Shown: positions 6,376-13,824 of the stretch, piece by piece | Layout of the letters: each line of letters opens with the position of its first letter | How positions within the stretch are numbered: the first letter of the stretch is position 1 | From: CAYPOY01 sp964412395 | Lineage (GTDB): Bacteria; Chloroflexota; Anaerolineae; B4-G1 | Direction: 5' to 3' | DNA length: 19,370 bases | NCBI GenBank assembly: GCA_964412395.1 | Contig: CAYPOY010000070.1 | Span: 1 to 19,370, forward strand | Position numbers and translations under genes: made by a program | Notes under the pieces: generated by a model | Seen by the model: the letters and a program-made list of their open reading frames with translations, nothing else | Told to the model about the DNA's origin: nothing | Databases searched by the model: none

Positions 6376-8420
6376 AAATGCTCGTAGCGCAGCCGCAGGC
6401 CATCGGTGGCGATACGGTCGCCGTCTGAAAGCAGGTGCGAACTGACGACCACGGCCTCGTTAACCCGCACCTCTCGCCCGTCGCAGGGCGCTATTTCCAT
6501 CCCGCTACCGTCCGGTAGAGCACGAACGATGGCCCACGGCTGACCTTCTGCGGGCACTGGTAATTCAGCCTCTGCCCCACCTACTCGCGCCGAGCGGCGA
6601 TCCAGCAGCGACAGGTCAGTGAGGGTCGGGCCTGCGTACCCTGCCGGGGCTTCCAGAACCCTCAGACGACCCGCCAGACGGGGTAGGCGCTGGAGCCAGC
6701 GATAACACACCCAGCCGCCAGGCCCCACCAGGAACAGCCCCAAACCGGCTGCCCAAACCCATCCCGGCAGTGAGCCGCGCACGACGACTGTCGTGGCCGT
6801 CTCTCCCTGGAATGGCAGGTCAGCCGGGGAGACTCCCATTGCCTGCACCGAAAGCGTGTAGGTGCCAGCCGCCTGGGGAGCGTCCAACGTGATGGGCGTC
6901 CCCACGGTTCCGGTCACCGCCGTGTGTGGTACATCGTTTACATCTACTGCATCGTTTACATCGTTGGAGGAGTAGAGCGTCGCAGTCAGCCATCCACCCG
7001 TCGCCAGCGGTTCTCCATCCACTGCCCACCGCGCCTGCACTATGGCCGGATCACCAACCCGCCAGGTGTCTCCGGCTTCCGGCGCGACGAGTTCCAACGA
7101 GGGGTAGGGTTCGACGCGCAACAGTTGCACCGCCGGCGTGGGGGATGGGGTGGCAGTAGGCACAGGCGTGGGGGACGGGGTGGCAGTAGGCGTCGCTGTA
7201 GATGTTGGCGTCGGCGTGGATGGAGCGGGCACATAGTCCTTCCAGACAGTCACAGTGCCCTGGCTGGTCATCACCACCGTCCAGTCACCCGACCGAGGGC
7301 GCGTGATGGCCCAGATAGCCGTGCTGCCGTGCGCCGCGTGCTGCACGTCACCATCCCCCGGCCTGAGTGGTCGCCCGTTGGGCCGGTGGATGGTGACCGT
7401 GATGCCTGTGCTGCCTGCCCCGAGCGAAGCTGAGGGAAGCGCATCCGAGGGGAGCCCAGCCGAAGCACCAGGCCGGCTGACGCGCACGACGAAGGTGGCC
7501 CGCGCCAGGTTCGGTTCGATGGTCATTACCTCCACCTGCGTTTCGTCCTCGATCTCAGCCTCGATGACCGCGCCGGCTGTTCGCACATCGCTCAGGACGA
7601 CCAGGATGTCGTGATAGACGGCGATGAGGTCATTGGCCTGGCGCACCGGGTAGAAACGCCCCCGGGTCACCCTGGTCAGTTCCCGCCACAGTGGTACGTA
7701 GACCGTTTTGATCTCCTGATCAGCGTCGGTGGCTTCATTAGAGAGCAGGATGACGAAGAGACGGATGCCATCATCGGCGTAATCCTGGCCCATCCGCTCC
7801 AGTTCCTCGATGACGGCCTGCCGCCTGACATCCGTGGGATCACCGCCCCGCTCGGGCTTGCCGTCGGTCAGGAGGACCACGACCGGTTGGCTGTCATCGC
7901 CCTTCTCAGCCGGCAAAACGTCGCGAGCCAACGCGAGCGCGGCGACCGGGTCGGTCCATTCCATTCGCTGCGGATCACCGATGAGCGACGCCATCTCGGC
8001 CCGGCGGGCTTGATCCGCCAGCGGGGTGAGTGGCACAACCAGTTCCGCCTCGCCGCCGAAGAAGATCACGCCCAGCCGGTGAGAGCCCCGGCTGCCGTCC
8101 ACCCCCAGGTAGTTGATGAACATCTGGGCTGCCTCGACGCGCTGCAGGTGTGGGTCGGAGCCGATGCCCCCTTTGTCGAACATTGAATTCGAGTTATCCA
8201 CCACGAGCATCACCTTTAACCCGGCATCGGCACCGGTTGCGTTAACTCGCCCCACCAGCACGCCCAGTAGCAGACAACTCAGGCAACTGAGCAGCAGGAG
8301 CAGGATCAAGGCGATTCCACATCCACGCCAGATGCGCCTCCACCAGAGAGACCGGTTACGCGGGTTCAGCAACACTTCCCAAATCATCTGAGCCACGCGA
8401 ATGAGCCATTGTTTCATCAT
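6366..8420 (-). CDS. Membrane VWA protein with FHA-like C-terminus
   Basis: A 684-aa membrane protein. A basic N-terminus leads to a transmembrane segment at about residues 35-56. A von Willebrand A domain follows, with MIDAS motif DNSNS at 75-79 and a second metal-site stretch LLTDG at 183-187. A Thr/Pro linker (PTPT and SPTP repeats) spans about 399-429, then a beta-sandwich-like region and a second transmembrane segment near 552-574. The last 85 residues look like a divergent FHA domain (RRSARVGG, then SSHLLSDGDRI). The VWA and linker would be outside and the FHA-like end inside. ATG 8420 is preferred over the in-frame codon at 8471 because GGGGAG lies seven bases before it; an adjacent ATG at 8417 is possible. 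Its stop codon falls in a heptamer array. It heads the tubulin-like group and is the likely membrane sensor or anchor. Confidence 0.85.
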   Translation of the reverse strand: MMKQWLIRVAQMIWEVLLNPRNRSLWWRRIWRGCGIALILLLLLSCLSCLLLGVLVGRVNATGADAGLKVMLVVDNSNSMFDKGGIGSDPHLQRVEAAQMFINYLGVDGSRGSHRLGVIFFGGEAELVVPLTPLADQARRAEMASLIGDPQRMEWTDPVAALALARDVLPAEKGDDSQPVVVLLTDGKPERGGDPTDVRRQAVIEELERMGQDYADDGIRLFVILLSNEATDADQEIKTVYVPLWRELTRVTRGRFYPVRQANDLIAVYHDILVVLSDVRTAGAVIEAEIEDETQVEVMTIEPNLARATFVVRVSRPGASAGLPSDALPSASLGAGSTGITVTIHRPNGRPLRPGDGDVQHAAHGSTAIWAITRPRSGDWTVVMTSQGTVTVWKDYVPAPSTPTPTSTATPTATPSPTPVPTATPSPTPAVQLLRVEPYPSLELVAPEAGDTWRVGDPAIVQARWAVDGEPLATGGWLTATLYSSNDVNDAVDVNDVPHTAVTGTVGTPITLDAPQAAGTYTLSVQAMGVSPADLPFQGETATTVVVRGSLPGWVWAAGLGLFLVGPGGWVCYRWLQRLPRLAGRLRVLEAPAGYAGPTLTDLSLLDRRSARVGGAEAELPVPAEGQPWAIVRALPDGSGMEIAPCDGREVRVNEAVVVSSHLLSDGDRIATDGLRLRYEHLQT

Positions 8421-8469
8421 CGCTTCTCTCCCCTCTCCATTCTCCCCGTTTCTGACTACATGATGCCAC

Positions 8470-8511
8470 AAAAAGAAGAGGGCGTCGTCCGCAAATCTCA
8501 GTACGACGCCC
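8470..8511 (-). terminator. Rho-independent terminator of the CARF operon
   Basis: Read on the minus strand, nine-base arms GGGCGTCGT and ACGACGCCC (8503-8511 and 8480-8488) enclose 14 bases and are followed by TCTTCTTTTTG. It lies about 100 bases after the stop of the CARF-HTH gene and before the VWA gene, so it separates the two transcription units. Confidence 0.65.
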
Positions 8512-8565
8512 TATGTATTTCTACGTATTTCGACGAAATTCGCCGAATCTCGTCGTTTTCGAGAC

Positions 8566-8599
8566 AGACCCTTCGGGTTTTCCGAAACCCGAAGGGTCT
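8566..8599. repeat. 34-bp perfect palindrome (GACCCTTCGGG type)
   Basis: Fifteen-base arms starting AGACCCTTCGGGTTT pair perfectly around a TCCG loop. It lies 11 bases past the stop of the CARF-HTH gene. It has the same arm and loop size as the palindromes at 13092 and 14440 and shares the core GGGTTTTCCGAAACCC. Likely a dispersed REP-like element; it could also help transcription end. Confidence 0.8.
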
Positions 8600-8609
8600 A
8601 AGAATCAAG

Positions 8610-9536
8610 TTAGTCTTTTGGGGAGCAAGCTTTCAGATGGGGATGCCGGTCGAAAAACTCGGCGAATTGCTGCATCACCGTGCCTCGATTGACGGGAACA
8701 GAATAATCGAAGAAAAAGTCCTGCATCTTACCGTAGATATGTTGTAAGTGGGTACTGACGGCACGGTTTGAAACGTTGTGGCCCAGGAGGGACGTCAGCC
8801 GGGCAGCGATCTCCCGATCGGTGCCGCCGTGCGTCACAAAGTCCTCGACCACGTGCTTCTCGGTAAGCGTCAGAACTTGGGTCAGAAACTCCTCGCGCTG
8901 CAGGTCAGCCTGGCGCTCCATCCATTGCTGCTGGGCTTCAATGGCACGAAACGGATCGTCCTCCCGCGCAAGCGCTGCCATGACAGGAGGAGAAACACCG
9001 CTCCAGTATAACACAGGGATCGCCGTCAGCACCGCGTCGGAAGGTGTGCGTCGGTGCATCGCACCACTACGCTCGAATTTCTCCCTGGAGATAATGTGCC
9101 ACAATTTGTCTTCCCCGCCGAAGAGAATCTGGGCTGTCACCACTCCGTAGGCGCCCATGCTGTTGCGTCCCCCGGCGATGCTGAGATGGACGATCCGCCT
9201 CTCCTTCTTCCGCTCCTTCACGGTGCGGAAGATGGTTCGAAAGGTATTCCTGGCATCCTCCTCGGACCGGATATCGCGCACGGGCCGGTCCTCTGGGGTG
9301 AGGATGGGTACTGGTCTGAATAAACAATGCCGCTCCCGGTAGCGGTTATGGCGGAATTCAGCCCGTAACTGCTTCAGCGCCTCGCCAACGCGGTCCCTGT
9401 CCTCCGTATGAATCACGTAGACCTCGTCCACCACGATGTCTTCGTCATCTTCCAGCAAATCCACGGCCAGCGTGATGACTTGCGGCTGGGTGCCCAGCGT
9501 GGCGATCAGCACCTGGCGGTGTAGAGATGTGTTCAC
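8610..9536 (-). CDS. CARF protein (NE0113 type) with LuxR-like HTH
   Basis: A 308-aa CRISPR accessory protein. Residues 8-150 form a CARF domain of the Cas_NE0113 kind (PF09623/TIGR02584): VLIATLGTQPQV at the start, EVYVIHT after the second strand, and the ligand-site motif HLSIAGGRNSM at 117-127. Residues 222-272 resemble a LuxR/GerE helix-turn-helix: LTEKHVVEDFVTHGGTDREI, then VSNRAVSTHLQHIYGKM. CARF domains bind cyclic oligoadenylates made by Cas10; with an HTH the protein is likely a ligand-controlled transcription factor, comparable in idea to Csa3. Ring-nuclease activity of the CARF is a second possibility. The GTG start overlaps the stop of the TM-CARF gene as GTGA, implying translational coupling. 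It is the last gene of the operon, followed by a palindrome and a terminator. Confidence 0.82.
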   Translation of the reverse strand: MNTSLHRQVLIATLGTQPQVITLAVDLLEDDEDIVVDEVYVIHTEDRDRVGEALKQLRAEFRHNRYRERHCLFRPVPILTPEDRPVRDIRSEEDARNTFRTIFRTVKERKKERRIVHLSIAGGRNSMGAYGVVTAQILFGGEDKLWHIISREKFERSGAMHRRTPSDAVLTAIPVLYWSGVSPPVMAALAREDDPFRAIEAQQQWMERQADLQREEFLTQVLTLTEKHVVEDFVTHGGTDREIAARLTSLLGHNVSNRAVSTHLQHIYGKMQDFFFDYSVPVNRGTVMQQFAEFFDRHPHLKACSPKD

Positions 9537-10309
9537 GATTCTACCTGTTTCTGGACGAAGAACTCTATGTCCACCCGTGCCGGTCGCTCCGAGCCGAGAA
9601 TGGGTTCGCCGTTCGGATCTCGTTCCGACAGCAGATACTCCATTGGACGGTCGTAGGGCAGGCAGGCCAGTAACGCACCTGCAGTCATTGTCTTGAGCCC
9701 CCCCGTCAAGTCGGTGACGACCTGAAGCGGCTGCAGGTCGTAGGCATCAATGTCGTCGTAGACGCGGGTCACAGCCCGGCAGGTATGCTCGATGTCGGCC
9801 TGGACCAGGGGAACGGGATAGAGTTCCACCCCCTCGATTCCGTGCCGTTTCATCTCGGCCTGCAAATCCTCGTAGGTCTCTTTGGCGGCATCGGTGAGTA
9901 TGATCCAGCAGTGACGCAGGCGGCTCTCCGGTGGAGCGGTGGGGCCGGCATGGTGGCGCATCGCGATGATCAGGGGCTTAGTCTTGCCAGGGCTGAGCAG
10001 CCAGATCAGGCCCGGATGAGGGGCAATGGTTGGCATGTGCACTCGTGAACCCACGGTTGCCGCCCGTCGGCGGTCGAGCAGGAAAAAGCCGTAGGCGGCC
10101 ACGGCGAGCACTGCCAAGAGGGAAACGCCCCGGCCAATCGTTGCCCAGGTGGGCATCGCGCCGGCAGTGACCAGATCATACACAAAGTTTGCCAGCACCT
10201 CCAGGGCCACGGCTCCCAGGGCGAAGACCACTATCAGCCACGCCGACCGGCCAACGGCGGCCAAAAGTGCGACACGGACAAAACGGGTGAATTCAAACCG
10301 GCGTTTCAT
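9533..10309 (-). CDS. Two-TM CARF membrane protein
   Basis: A 258-aa membrane protein with two hydrophobic helices (about residues 22-44 and 61-78) and a cytoplasmic CARF-like domain from about 100. CARF features are LIWLLSPGKTKPLII at 101-115 and VVTDLTGGLKTMTAGALLA at 197-215, where TGG-K is the ligand-facing motif. It belongs in the TM-CARF group that includes the membrane effectors Cam1 and Csx23, but it has two N-terminal helices and is not recognisably either one. Likely job: on binding cyclic oligoadenylate it perturbs the membrane, a non-nuclease antiviral response. That role is inferred from architecture. Its ATG overlaps the end of the Csx15-like gene by 17 bases and its stop overlaps the start of the CARF-HTH gene, so all three are co-translated. 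Confidence 0.8.
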   Translation of the reverse strand: MKRRFEFTRFVRVALLAAVGRSAWLIVVFALGAVALEVLANFVYDLVTAGAMPTWATIGRGVSLLAVLAVAAYGFFLLDRRRAATVGSRVHMPTIAPHPGLIWLLSPGKTKPLIIAMRHHAGPTAPPESRLRHCWIILTDAAKETYEDLQAEMKRHGIEGVELYPVPLVQADIEHTCRAVTRVYDDIDAYDLQPLQVVTDLTGGLKTMTAGALLACLPYDRPMEYLLSERDPNGEPILGSERPARVDIEFFVQKQVES

Positions 10310-10727
10310 CGTTTATCATTGCTATTCCCGGCATCTGACGTTGCTCCCGTGCCTTGTCGCGCACCGCTTGCAAGTCCAGCAACTCCGCCACCTCGTAGCG
10401 CGGCGGCACGGCCCCTGCCACCGGCCGGATGCGCAGCAGTGTGGGAAAGTATCCCATCCGCCCGTGCAATTCGGCCAGCAAGACGGCGGTCAGCGGGGCC
10501 AGCCCCGGCGGGTTGACCAGCAGCGGCGCCGTCTGCCACTCCTCGGCGCTCAACCCCGCTTGATCCACCAGGGCGGCCACCTGCGGTTCCATCCCCTGTT
10601 CCACATCCACGTGCGCTGGCACGTCCAGCACTCGCGCCACGGTCTGCCCGGCGAGGGCCTCGGCCTGCGCTCGCTGCGCTTCCGTCAGCGGATGGGCAAA
10701 GTTGACGATAATAACGCCTTCAGCCAT
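10293..10727 (-). CDS. csx15: Csx15-like putative ring nuclease
   Basis: A 144-aa single-domain protein that fits the Csx15 family as I remember it: VIIVNFAHPLTEAQRAQ at 5-21, a central PLLVNPPGLAPLTAVLLAEL at 68-87, HGRMGYFPTLLRIRPV at 88-103 and a C-terminal helix with DLQAVRDKAREQR. Csx15 is grouped with Csx16 and Csx20 as compact CARF-superfamily proteins proposed to break down cyclic oligoadenylates, which would switch the antiviral response off. Its placement immediately before a TM-CARF gene, overlapping it by 17 bases, fits a brake on a potentially toxic membrane effector. The start at 10727 has GGAGA six bases upstream. The gene begins 27 bases after the ATPase gene ends. Confidence 0.72.
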   Translation of the reverse strand: MAEGVIIVNFAHPLTEAQRAQAEALAGQTVARVLDVPAHVDVEQGMEPQVAALVDQAGLSAEEWQTAPLLVNPPGLAPLTAVLLAELHGRMGYFPTLLRIRPVAGAVPPRYEVAELLDLQAVRDKAREQRQMPGIAMINDETPV

Positions 10728-10754
10728 CGCTGTCTCCGATACTTTGATCTATCC

Positions 10755-12155
10755 TCACAATGCGCTGCCAGCGGTGATGTCCTCTGGCATGAACAGGTGC
10801 ATCGCTTCCTCGTCCACGCCTTCGACCTGGACCTGGCCAAAGGCTCTGGCGAAGAAGGCATAGTGCACGTCCCACCGTGAGGTGTCTCCCCGCAACCACA
10901 GCAGCCCTTTCTCCGTCAGAGCGTTCAGGTCCTTGCTTGTCACGTTGGTGGCTCGCCAGCGTGCTTCACCGAATACCACCCGTTGTTCGCTACGATTCAC
11001 TCCCACCACATCCACTTGAGCGCCCCGCCTCCACCAGGTCCCCACCTCCTGCACCGAGAACGGAATCTGCCCTTGCCCAGAGGCGACCAGAAGATGCTGG
11101 CGAGCAACTGTCTCCCACACCGGAGCCACGATATAGGGCAGGTTGTTACGAATCTCGCTCAGCGTCTCTGCCTGGCGCTGATCGATCTCTAGCAAGGCCC
11201 GGTGGGGGGCCACCCAGCGATGCCAGAAGCGCAGGAAGGGATCGAGAATGTGGTAGGTACCCTGGCGGCCCGCGTCGCGAAGCCGGGTCAGCGGCCGGCG
11301 ATGCTCTACCAACCTGATCGCTTGCAGGTCGTTCAGGTAGTGCTGTACCGCAGCCAACGTCATATGAGTGGCAGCGGCGATGTCCCGACGGTGATGGCTG
11401 CCTGCGGCGATAGCCTCCAACACCCGGCTGAAGACGTCCACCTCGCCCTTCAGTTCCTCGTGCAGCAGCAGGCGCACCTCGTTGAACAGGCTACCAGCCG
11501 GGCTGAGGATCTCCCGCTCCACATTGCGTATCAGTCCGGCCTGGGGGTCCATAGCCACCAGGTTGCGGGGCATTCCACCCAGGATAGCATAAGCTTCGAT
11601 CACCTCTTCGGCGCTGTAGGTCGGGAAGAAGGCGCGGTAATCGGCTGGTTGGAGAGGCAACAGCTCGTAGGCCCAGGTGTGGCGACGGTAGAGGGGGGCA
11701 TGGCCATCCAGGATCTCCCGTCGCACCACGCTGTGGGTGGAGCCGGTCAGGCATAGGAACAAACGGGTGTGTTGCAAGGAGGTATCCCAGGCTCGTTGCA
11801 GGATGGTAGACAGGCCAGGTACAGAATCGGCCAGGTAGGGATACTCGTCAATCGCTACCACGAAACGTTGCTCGCGGGCCAGGTCGGCCAGGGCCAAGAA
11901 GGCGCTACTCCAATCGGTGAAAGTCCGCTCTGGCTGCTTCAGAGCCTCGGCCAGCTTTTGCGAGAACTCGTGCAGCAGGGCTTCGCTGGGCAGTCGGGCA
12001 GCGAAGAAGTACAAATGTGGCCTGTCCCGACACCACTCGTAGATCAGAGTTGTCTTGCCTACTCGGCGGCGGCCGTAGAGCACGGCGAACTCGGCGGCGG
12101 GGCGGGCGTAGCGGCTTTCCAGATAGGCTAACTCGCGCTGGCGGTTCAGGAACAT
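10755..12155 (-). CDS. Archaeal-type ATPase with DUF234
   Basis: A 466-aa STAND-like P-loop ATPase. Walker A is GRRRVGKT at 28-35, Walker B is FVVAIDE at 98-104, and the sensor strand LFLCLTGST is at 132-140, the usual layout of the archaeal ATPase family (PF01637). A winged-helix segment lies around 250-290. The C-terminal third matches DUF234 (PF03008): FLRFWHRWVAPHR, then VDVVGVNRSEQRVVFGEARW near 383-402, a strand pattern like PD-(D/E)XK nucleases. Such proteins are common in archaea and Chloroflexota, often in mobile or defence regions, with unknown substrates. ATG 12155 is six bases after AAGGAG. It is the first gene after a consensus promoter, and a Csx15-like gene starts 27 bases after it, so it is probably in the CARF operon. 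Whether it works in cyclic-nucleotide defence is open. Confidence 0.85.
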   Translation of the reverse strand: MFLNRQRELAYLESRYARPAAEFAVLYGRRRVGKTTLIYEWCRDRPHLYFFAARLPSEALLHEFSQKLAEALKQPERTFTDWSSAFLALADLAREQRFVVAIDEYPYLADSVPGLSTILQRAWDTSLQHTRLFLCLTGSTHSVVRREILDGHAPLYRRHTWAYELLPLQPADYRAFFPTYSAEEVIEAYAILGGMPRNLVAMDPQAGLIRNVEREILSPAGSLFNEVRLLLHEELKGEVDVFSRVLEAIAAGSHHRRDIAAATHMTLAAVQHYLNDLQAIRLVEHRRPLTRLRDAGRQGTYHILDPFLRFWHRWVAPHRALLEIDQRQAETLSEIRNNLPYIVAPVWETVARQHLLVASGQGQIPFSVQEVGTWWRRGAQVDVVGVNRSEQRVVFGEARWRATNVTSKDLNALTEKGLLWLRGDTSRWDVHYAFFARAFGQVQVEGVDEEAMHLFMPEDITAGSAL

Positions 12156-12186
12156 AGCGCACTCCTTGAGACAGTACCCTGCCGGG

Positions 12187-12203
12187 ATACTTTTGTAAAG
12201 TAT
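12187..12203. promoter_or_regulatory. Operator-like dyad over the CARF operon -10
   Basis: Perfect seven-base arms ATACTTT and AAAGTAT are separated by TGT. The dyad overlaps the -10 hexamer and the expected start point of the promoter, where a repressor would block polymerase. The HTH protein at the end of the operon is a natural candidate to bind it, which is an inference. Confidence 0.4.
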
Positions 12204-12227
12204 ACCTTACCAGGATTCGTTTGTCAA
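12199..12227 (-). promoter_or_regulatory. Sigma-70 promoter of the ATPase-CARF operon
   Basis: On the minus strand TTGACA (12222-12227) is followed by exactly 17 bases and TATACT (12199-12204). Transcription would start near 12192, leaving a leader of about 37 bases before the ATPase ATG at 12155. This is the clearest minus-strand promoter in the window. Confidence 0.75.
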
Positions 12228-12300
12228 AGCGTCACAGCGTCGTCTTCTCTGCCCACCAGATTGCCCATTTCGCACCGGCCCAGCAGAGTGGAGTATATTT

Positions 12301-13059
12301 TCAGTGGCGGATTCTCCTCGTCTGGCCCATACCGTGGGTCGTCTTGCGCCCCGTGCCGCAGAACTCGGCGTAGTCGGCCAGGGCGTTTAGTTGCCACACC
12401 AGCGCCTGGTTCAGTTTCCGCGCCTTTGTGATGACGAAGGTCACATCCCCGACAAATCCTACAAAAGGCCTGCCACGCCCCAGGCTGTGCTTTTCCGTGT
12501 GCAGCCGGTGTGCGTCAATCGCCACGTTGGTCAGCACGGTTTCCATCAGCGAGGTGCTGATGTGGTGGTCTGAAGGCGCGAAGTCGTTCCAGCGGCTCAA
12601 CCAACTCTTGAAAACGGCAACGGGTTCGGGCAGGGGAAAGTCTAACTCGCCTGCGCTAAAAGTGGTCGGTGAAGCAAACCGCACTTTGATGTAGTCGGCC
12701 GGGCGAATCCCGGTCAGCAACAGGTCGTAGCTGCGATGTGTAACCAGGGCATCGGGCCAGCGCACGGGCCAGGTATGCCCGTTCAGATCGAGCGTGCCCA
12801 CGGCCTGCACGCCGGCCCACAGTGGCTCCCAGAGATCATCCTCCAGCAGCGTCACCCGCCAGCGCCAGGTCCCATCGCGGCCTTTCTCCAGCGCCGAGAG
12901 GGTGAACGGTTTGCGCACCGGGCGGTCGTGGATCACGTCTCCCAGGCCAGGATAGGCTGCACCCATCCACCGCAGCAGATTGGCGTACAGCGCGCGGTAG
13001 AGGTTGGGCGGCGGGGGTTGGTCGCTATCCGCGATGGGGAACTCGACGGCATAGGGCAT
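12301..13059 (-). CDS. cas6: Cas6 CRISPR RNA endonuclease, copy 1
   Basis: A 252-aa Cas6, the RAMP-fold enzyme that cuts CRISPR repeat RNA to make crRNAs. The N-terminus has the family look (PPPNLYRALYANLLRWM). The middle has LLEDDLWEPLWAG. The C-terminus carries the diagnostic region AEFCGTGRKTTHGMGQTRR at 231-249, a Cas6 glycine-rich loop. His residues early in the protein are candidates for catalysis but cannot be fixed by eye. ATG at 13059 is used instead of the in-frame GTG at 13065 because AGGAG sits five bases before the ATG. A 34-bp palindrome separates it from the RQC-like gene upstream. Its last 88 coding bases are nearly identical to those of the second Cas6. No CRISPR array is in the window. 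Confidence 0.9.
   Translation of the reverse strand: MPYAVEFPIADSDQPPPPNLYRALYANLLRWMGAAYPGLGDVIHDRPVRKPFTLSALEKGRDGTWRWRVTLLEDDLWEPLWAGVQAVGTLDLNGHTWPVRWPDALVTHRSYDLLLTGIRPADYIKVRFASPTTFSAGELDFPLPEPVAVFKSWLSRWNDFAPSDHHISTSLMETVLTNVAIDAHRLHTEKHSLGRGRPFVGFVGDVTFVITKARKLNQALVWQLNALADYAEFCGTGRKTTHGMGQTRRIRH
12308..12395 (-). repeat. 88-bp near-identical Cas6 3' end, copy A
   Basis: This stretch matches 14622-14709 with two mismatches counted by eye. It encodes QLNALADYAEFCGTGRKTTH and the following residues. Flanking coding sequence on the 5' side of both genes is clearly diverged. Confidence 0.85.
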
Positions 13060-13091
13060 CCTCACTCCTGAATAGAAATCTACAGTGGGAG

Positions 13092-13125
13092 AGAAACCGG
13101 GTTTTTCGGAAAAAACCCGGTTTCT
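13092..13125. repeat. 34-bp palindrome (AGAAACCGGG type), copy 1
   Basis: Arms starting AGAAACCGGGTTTTT pair perfectly around CGGA. The preceding CAGTGGGAG is shared with the copy at 14440, so the repeat unit is longer than the palindrome. It lies between the RQC-like gene and cas6 copy 1 and looks like a dispersed REP-like element. Confidence 0.85.
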
Positions 13126-13148
13126 GGCCCCCGTTTGGGCGGAAAACT

Positions 13149-13742
13149 CTACTTCATCCCCTGAGTCGACCTGCGATCCGGATGTGGCAGCGTCCGCTGG
13201 CCGAGGCCTTGCAGCGTGTGGTTGATCGCCTTCCGCACCGCCTTCACCTCGTGGGGGAACCAGGCCCGCAGCACCGGCGACAGGTCACGCCGGCCCTGCT
13301 CGCCGATGGCCTCCAGCAGCATGAACTTGATGTCCCGATTGGTCGTCTTTAACCAGGACCAGACCTCTTCCGGCTGTCCAGTCTCTTGCCAATCCTCAAA
13401 CCAGCCCAGTAGTCGTTCAAGCCACAGTTCCTTGGCCTGTTCCTCCCACTGGCCCGGGTGGCAGAGCAGGGGAATGCCGTTACGGTTATGTTCCAGGCGC
13501 AGCCACTTGTGATGGATGCACCAATCTATCTTGCGGGTGATCTGGTCGGCGGTCAGGTGACGCAGAGCGCCATAGTCTGGCAACTTGTCCCACTCCCATT
13601 CCAGTGCTTTCTTGCTGCGCGACCCGTTGAGGATCAGCGTCAGCCCACTCCGGCCGGCCTGGTTGATGATGGCGTCCGCGGCCATCAGGATGGCGTCGAT
13701 CTCCTCCTGCGTCGGCGCTTCGGCTGGCAGGACGAGGGTCAC
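13149..13742 (-). CDS. RQC-like winged-helix protein, 5' end frameshifted
   Basis: The intact ORF gives 197 aa. Residues 12-95 (ILMAADAIINQAGRSGLTLI, LNGSRSKKALEWEWDKLPDY, then ITRKIDWCIHHKWLRLE) resemble the stand-alone RecQ C-terminal (RQC, RQC-minor) winged helix, a DNA-binding fold. The C-terminal half is helical and HEAT-like. The ORF starts at a GTG (13742) with no ribosome binding site. A proper site, CAGGAG nine bases before ATG 13776, exists in another frame and begins MPRRRKRPP, entering a run of eight C. One C fewer would join the two frames and give a basic N-terminus followed by IPVTLVLPAEAP. So the true gene probably starts at 13776, with a sequencing error, mutation or slippage in the C8 run. 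It lies between MNT and Cas6. Confidence 0.6.
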   Translation of the reverse strand: MTLVLPAEAPTQEEIDAILMAADAIINQAGRSGLTLILNGSRSKKALEWEWDKLPDYGALRHLTADQITRKIDWCIHHKWLRLEHNRNGIPLLCHPGQWEEQAKELWLERLLGWFEDWQETGQPEEVWSWLKTTNRDIKFMLLEAIGEQGRRDLSPVLRAWFPHEVKAVRKAINHTLQGLGQRTLPHPDRRSTQGMK

Positions 13743-13824
13743 GGGGATGGGGGGGGCGTTTACGACGACGGGGCATGGGTTATTGCTCCTGTTGCATGAT
13801 TTCGTGGGGGGATCACTGTGTCGC

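Noticed and set aside
7611..8186. 191-aa plus-strand ORF
   Set aside because: Antisense to the VWA domain coding region, whose MIDAS motifs establish the minus strand as coding.
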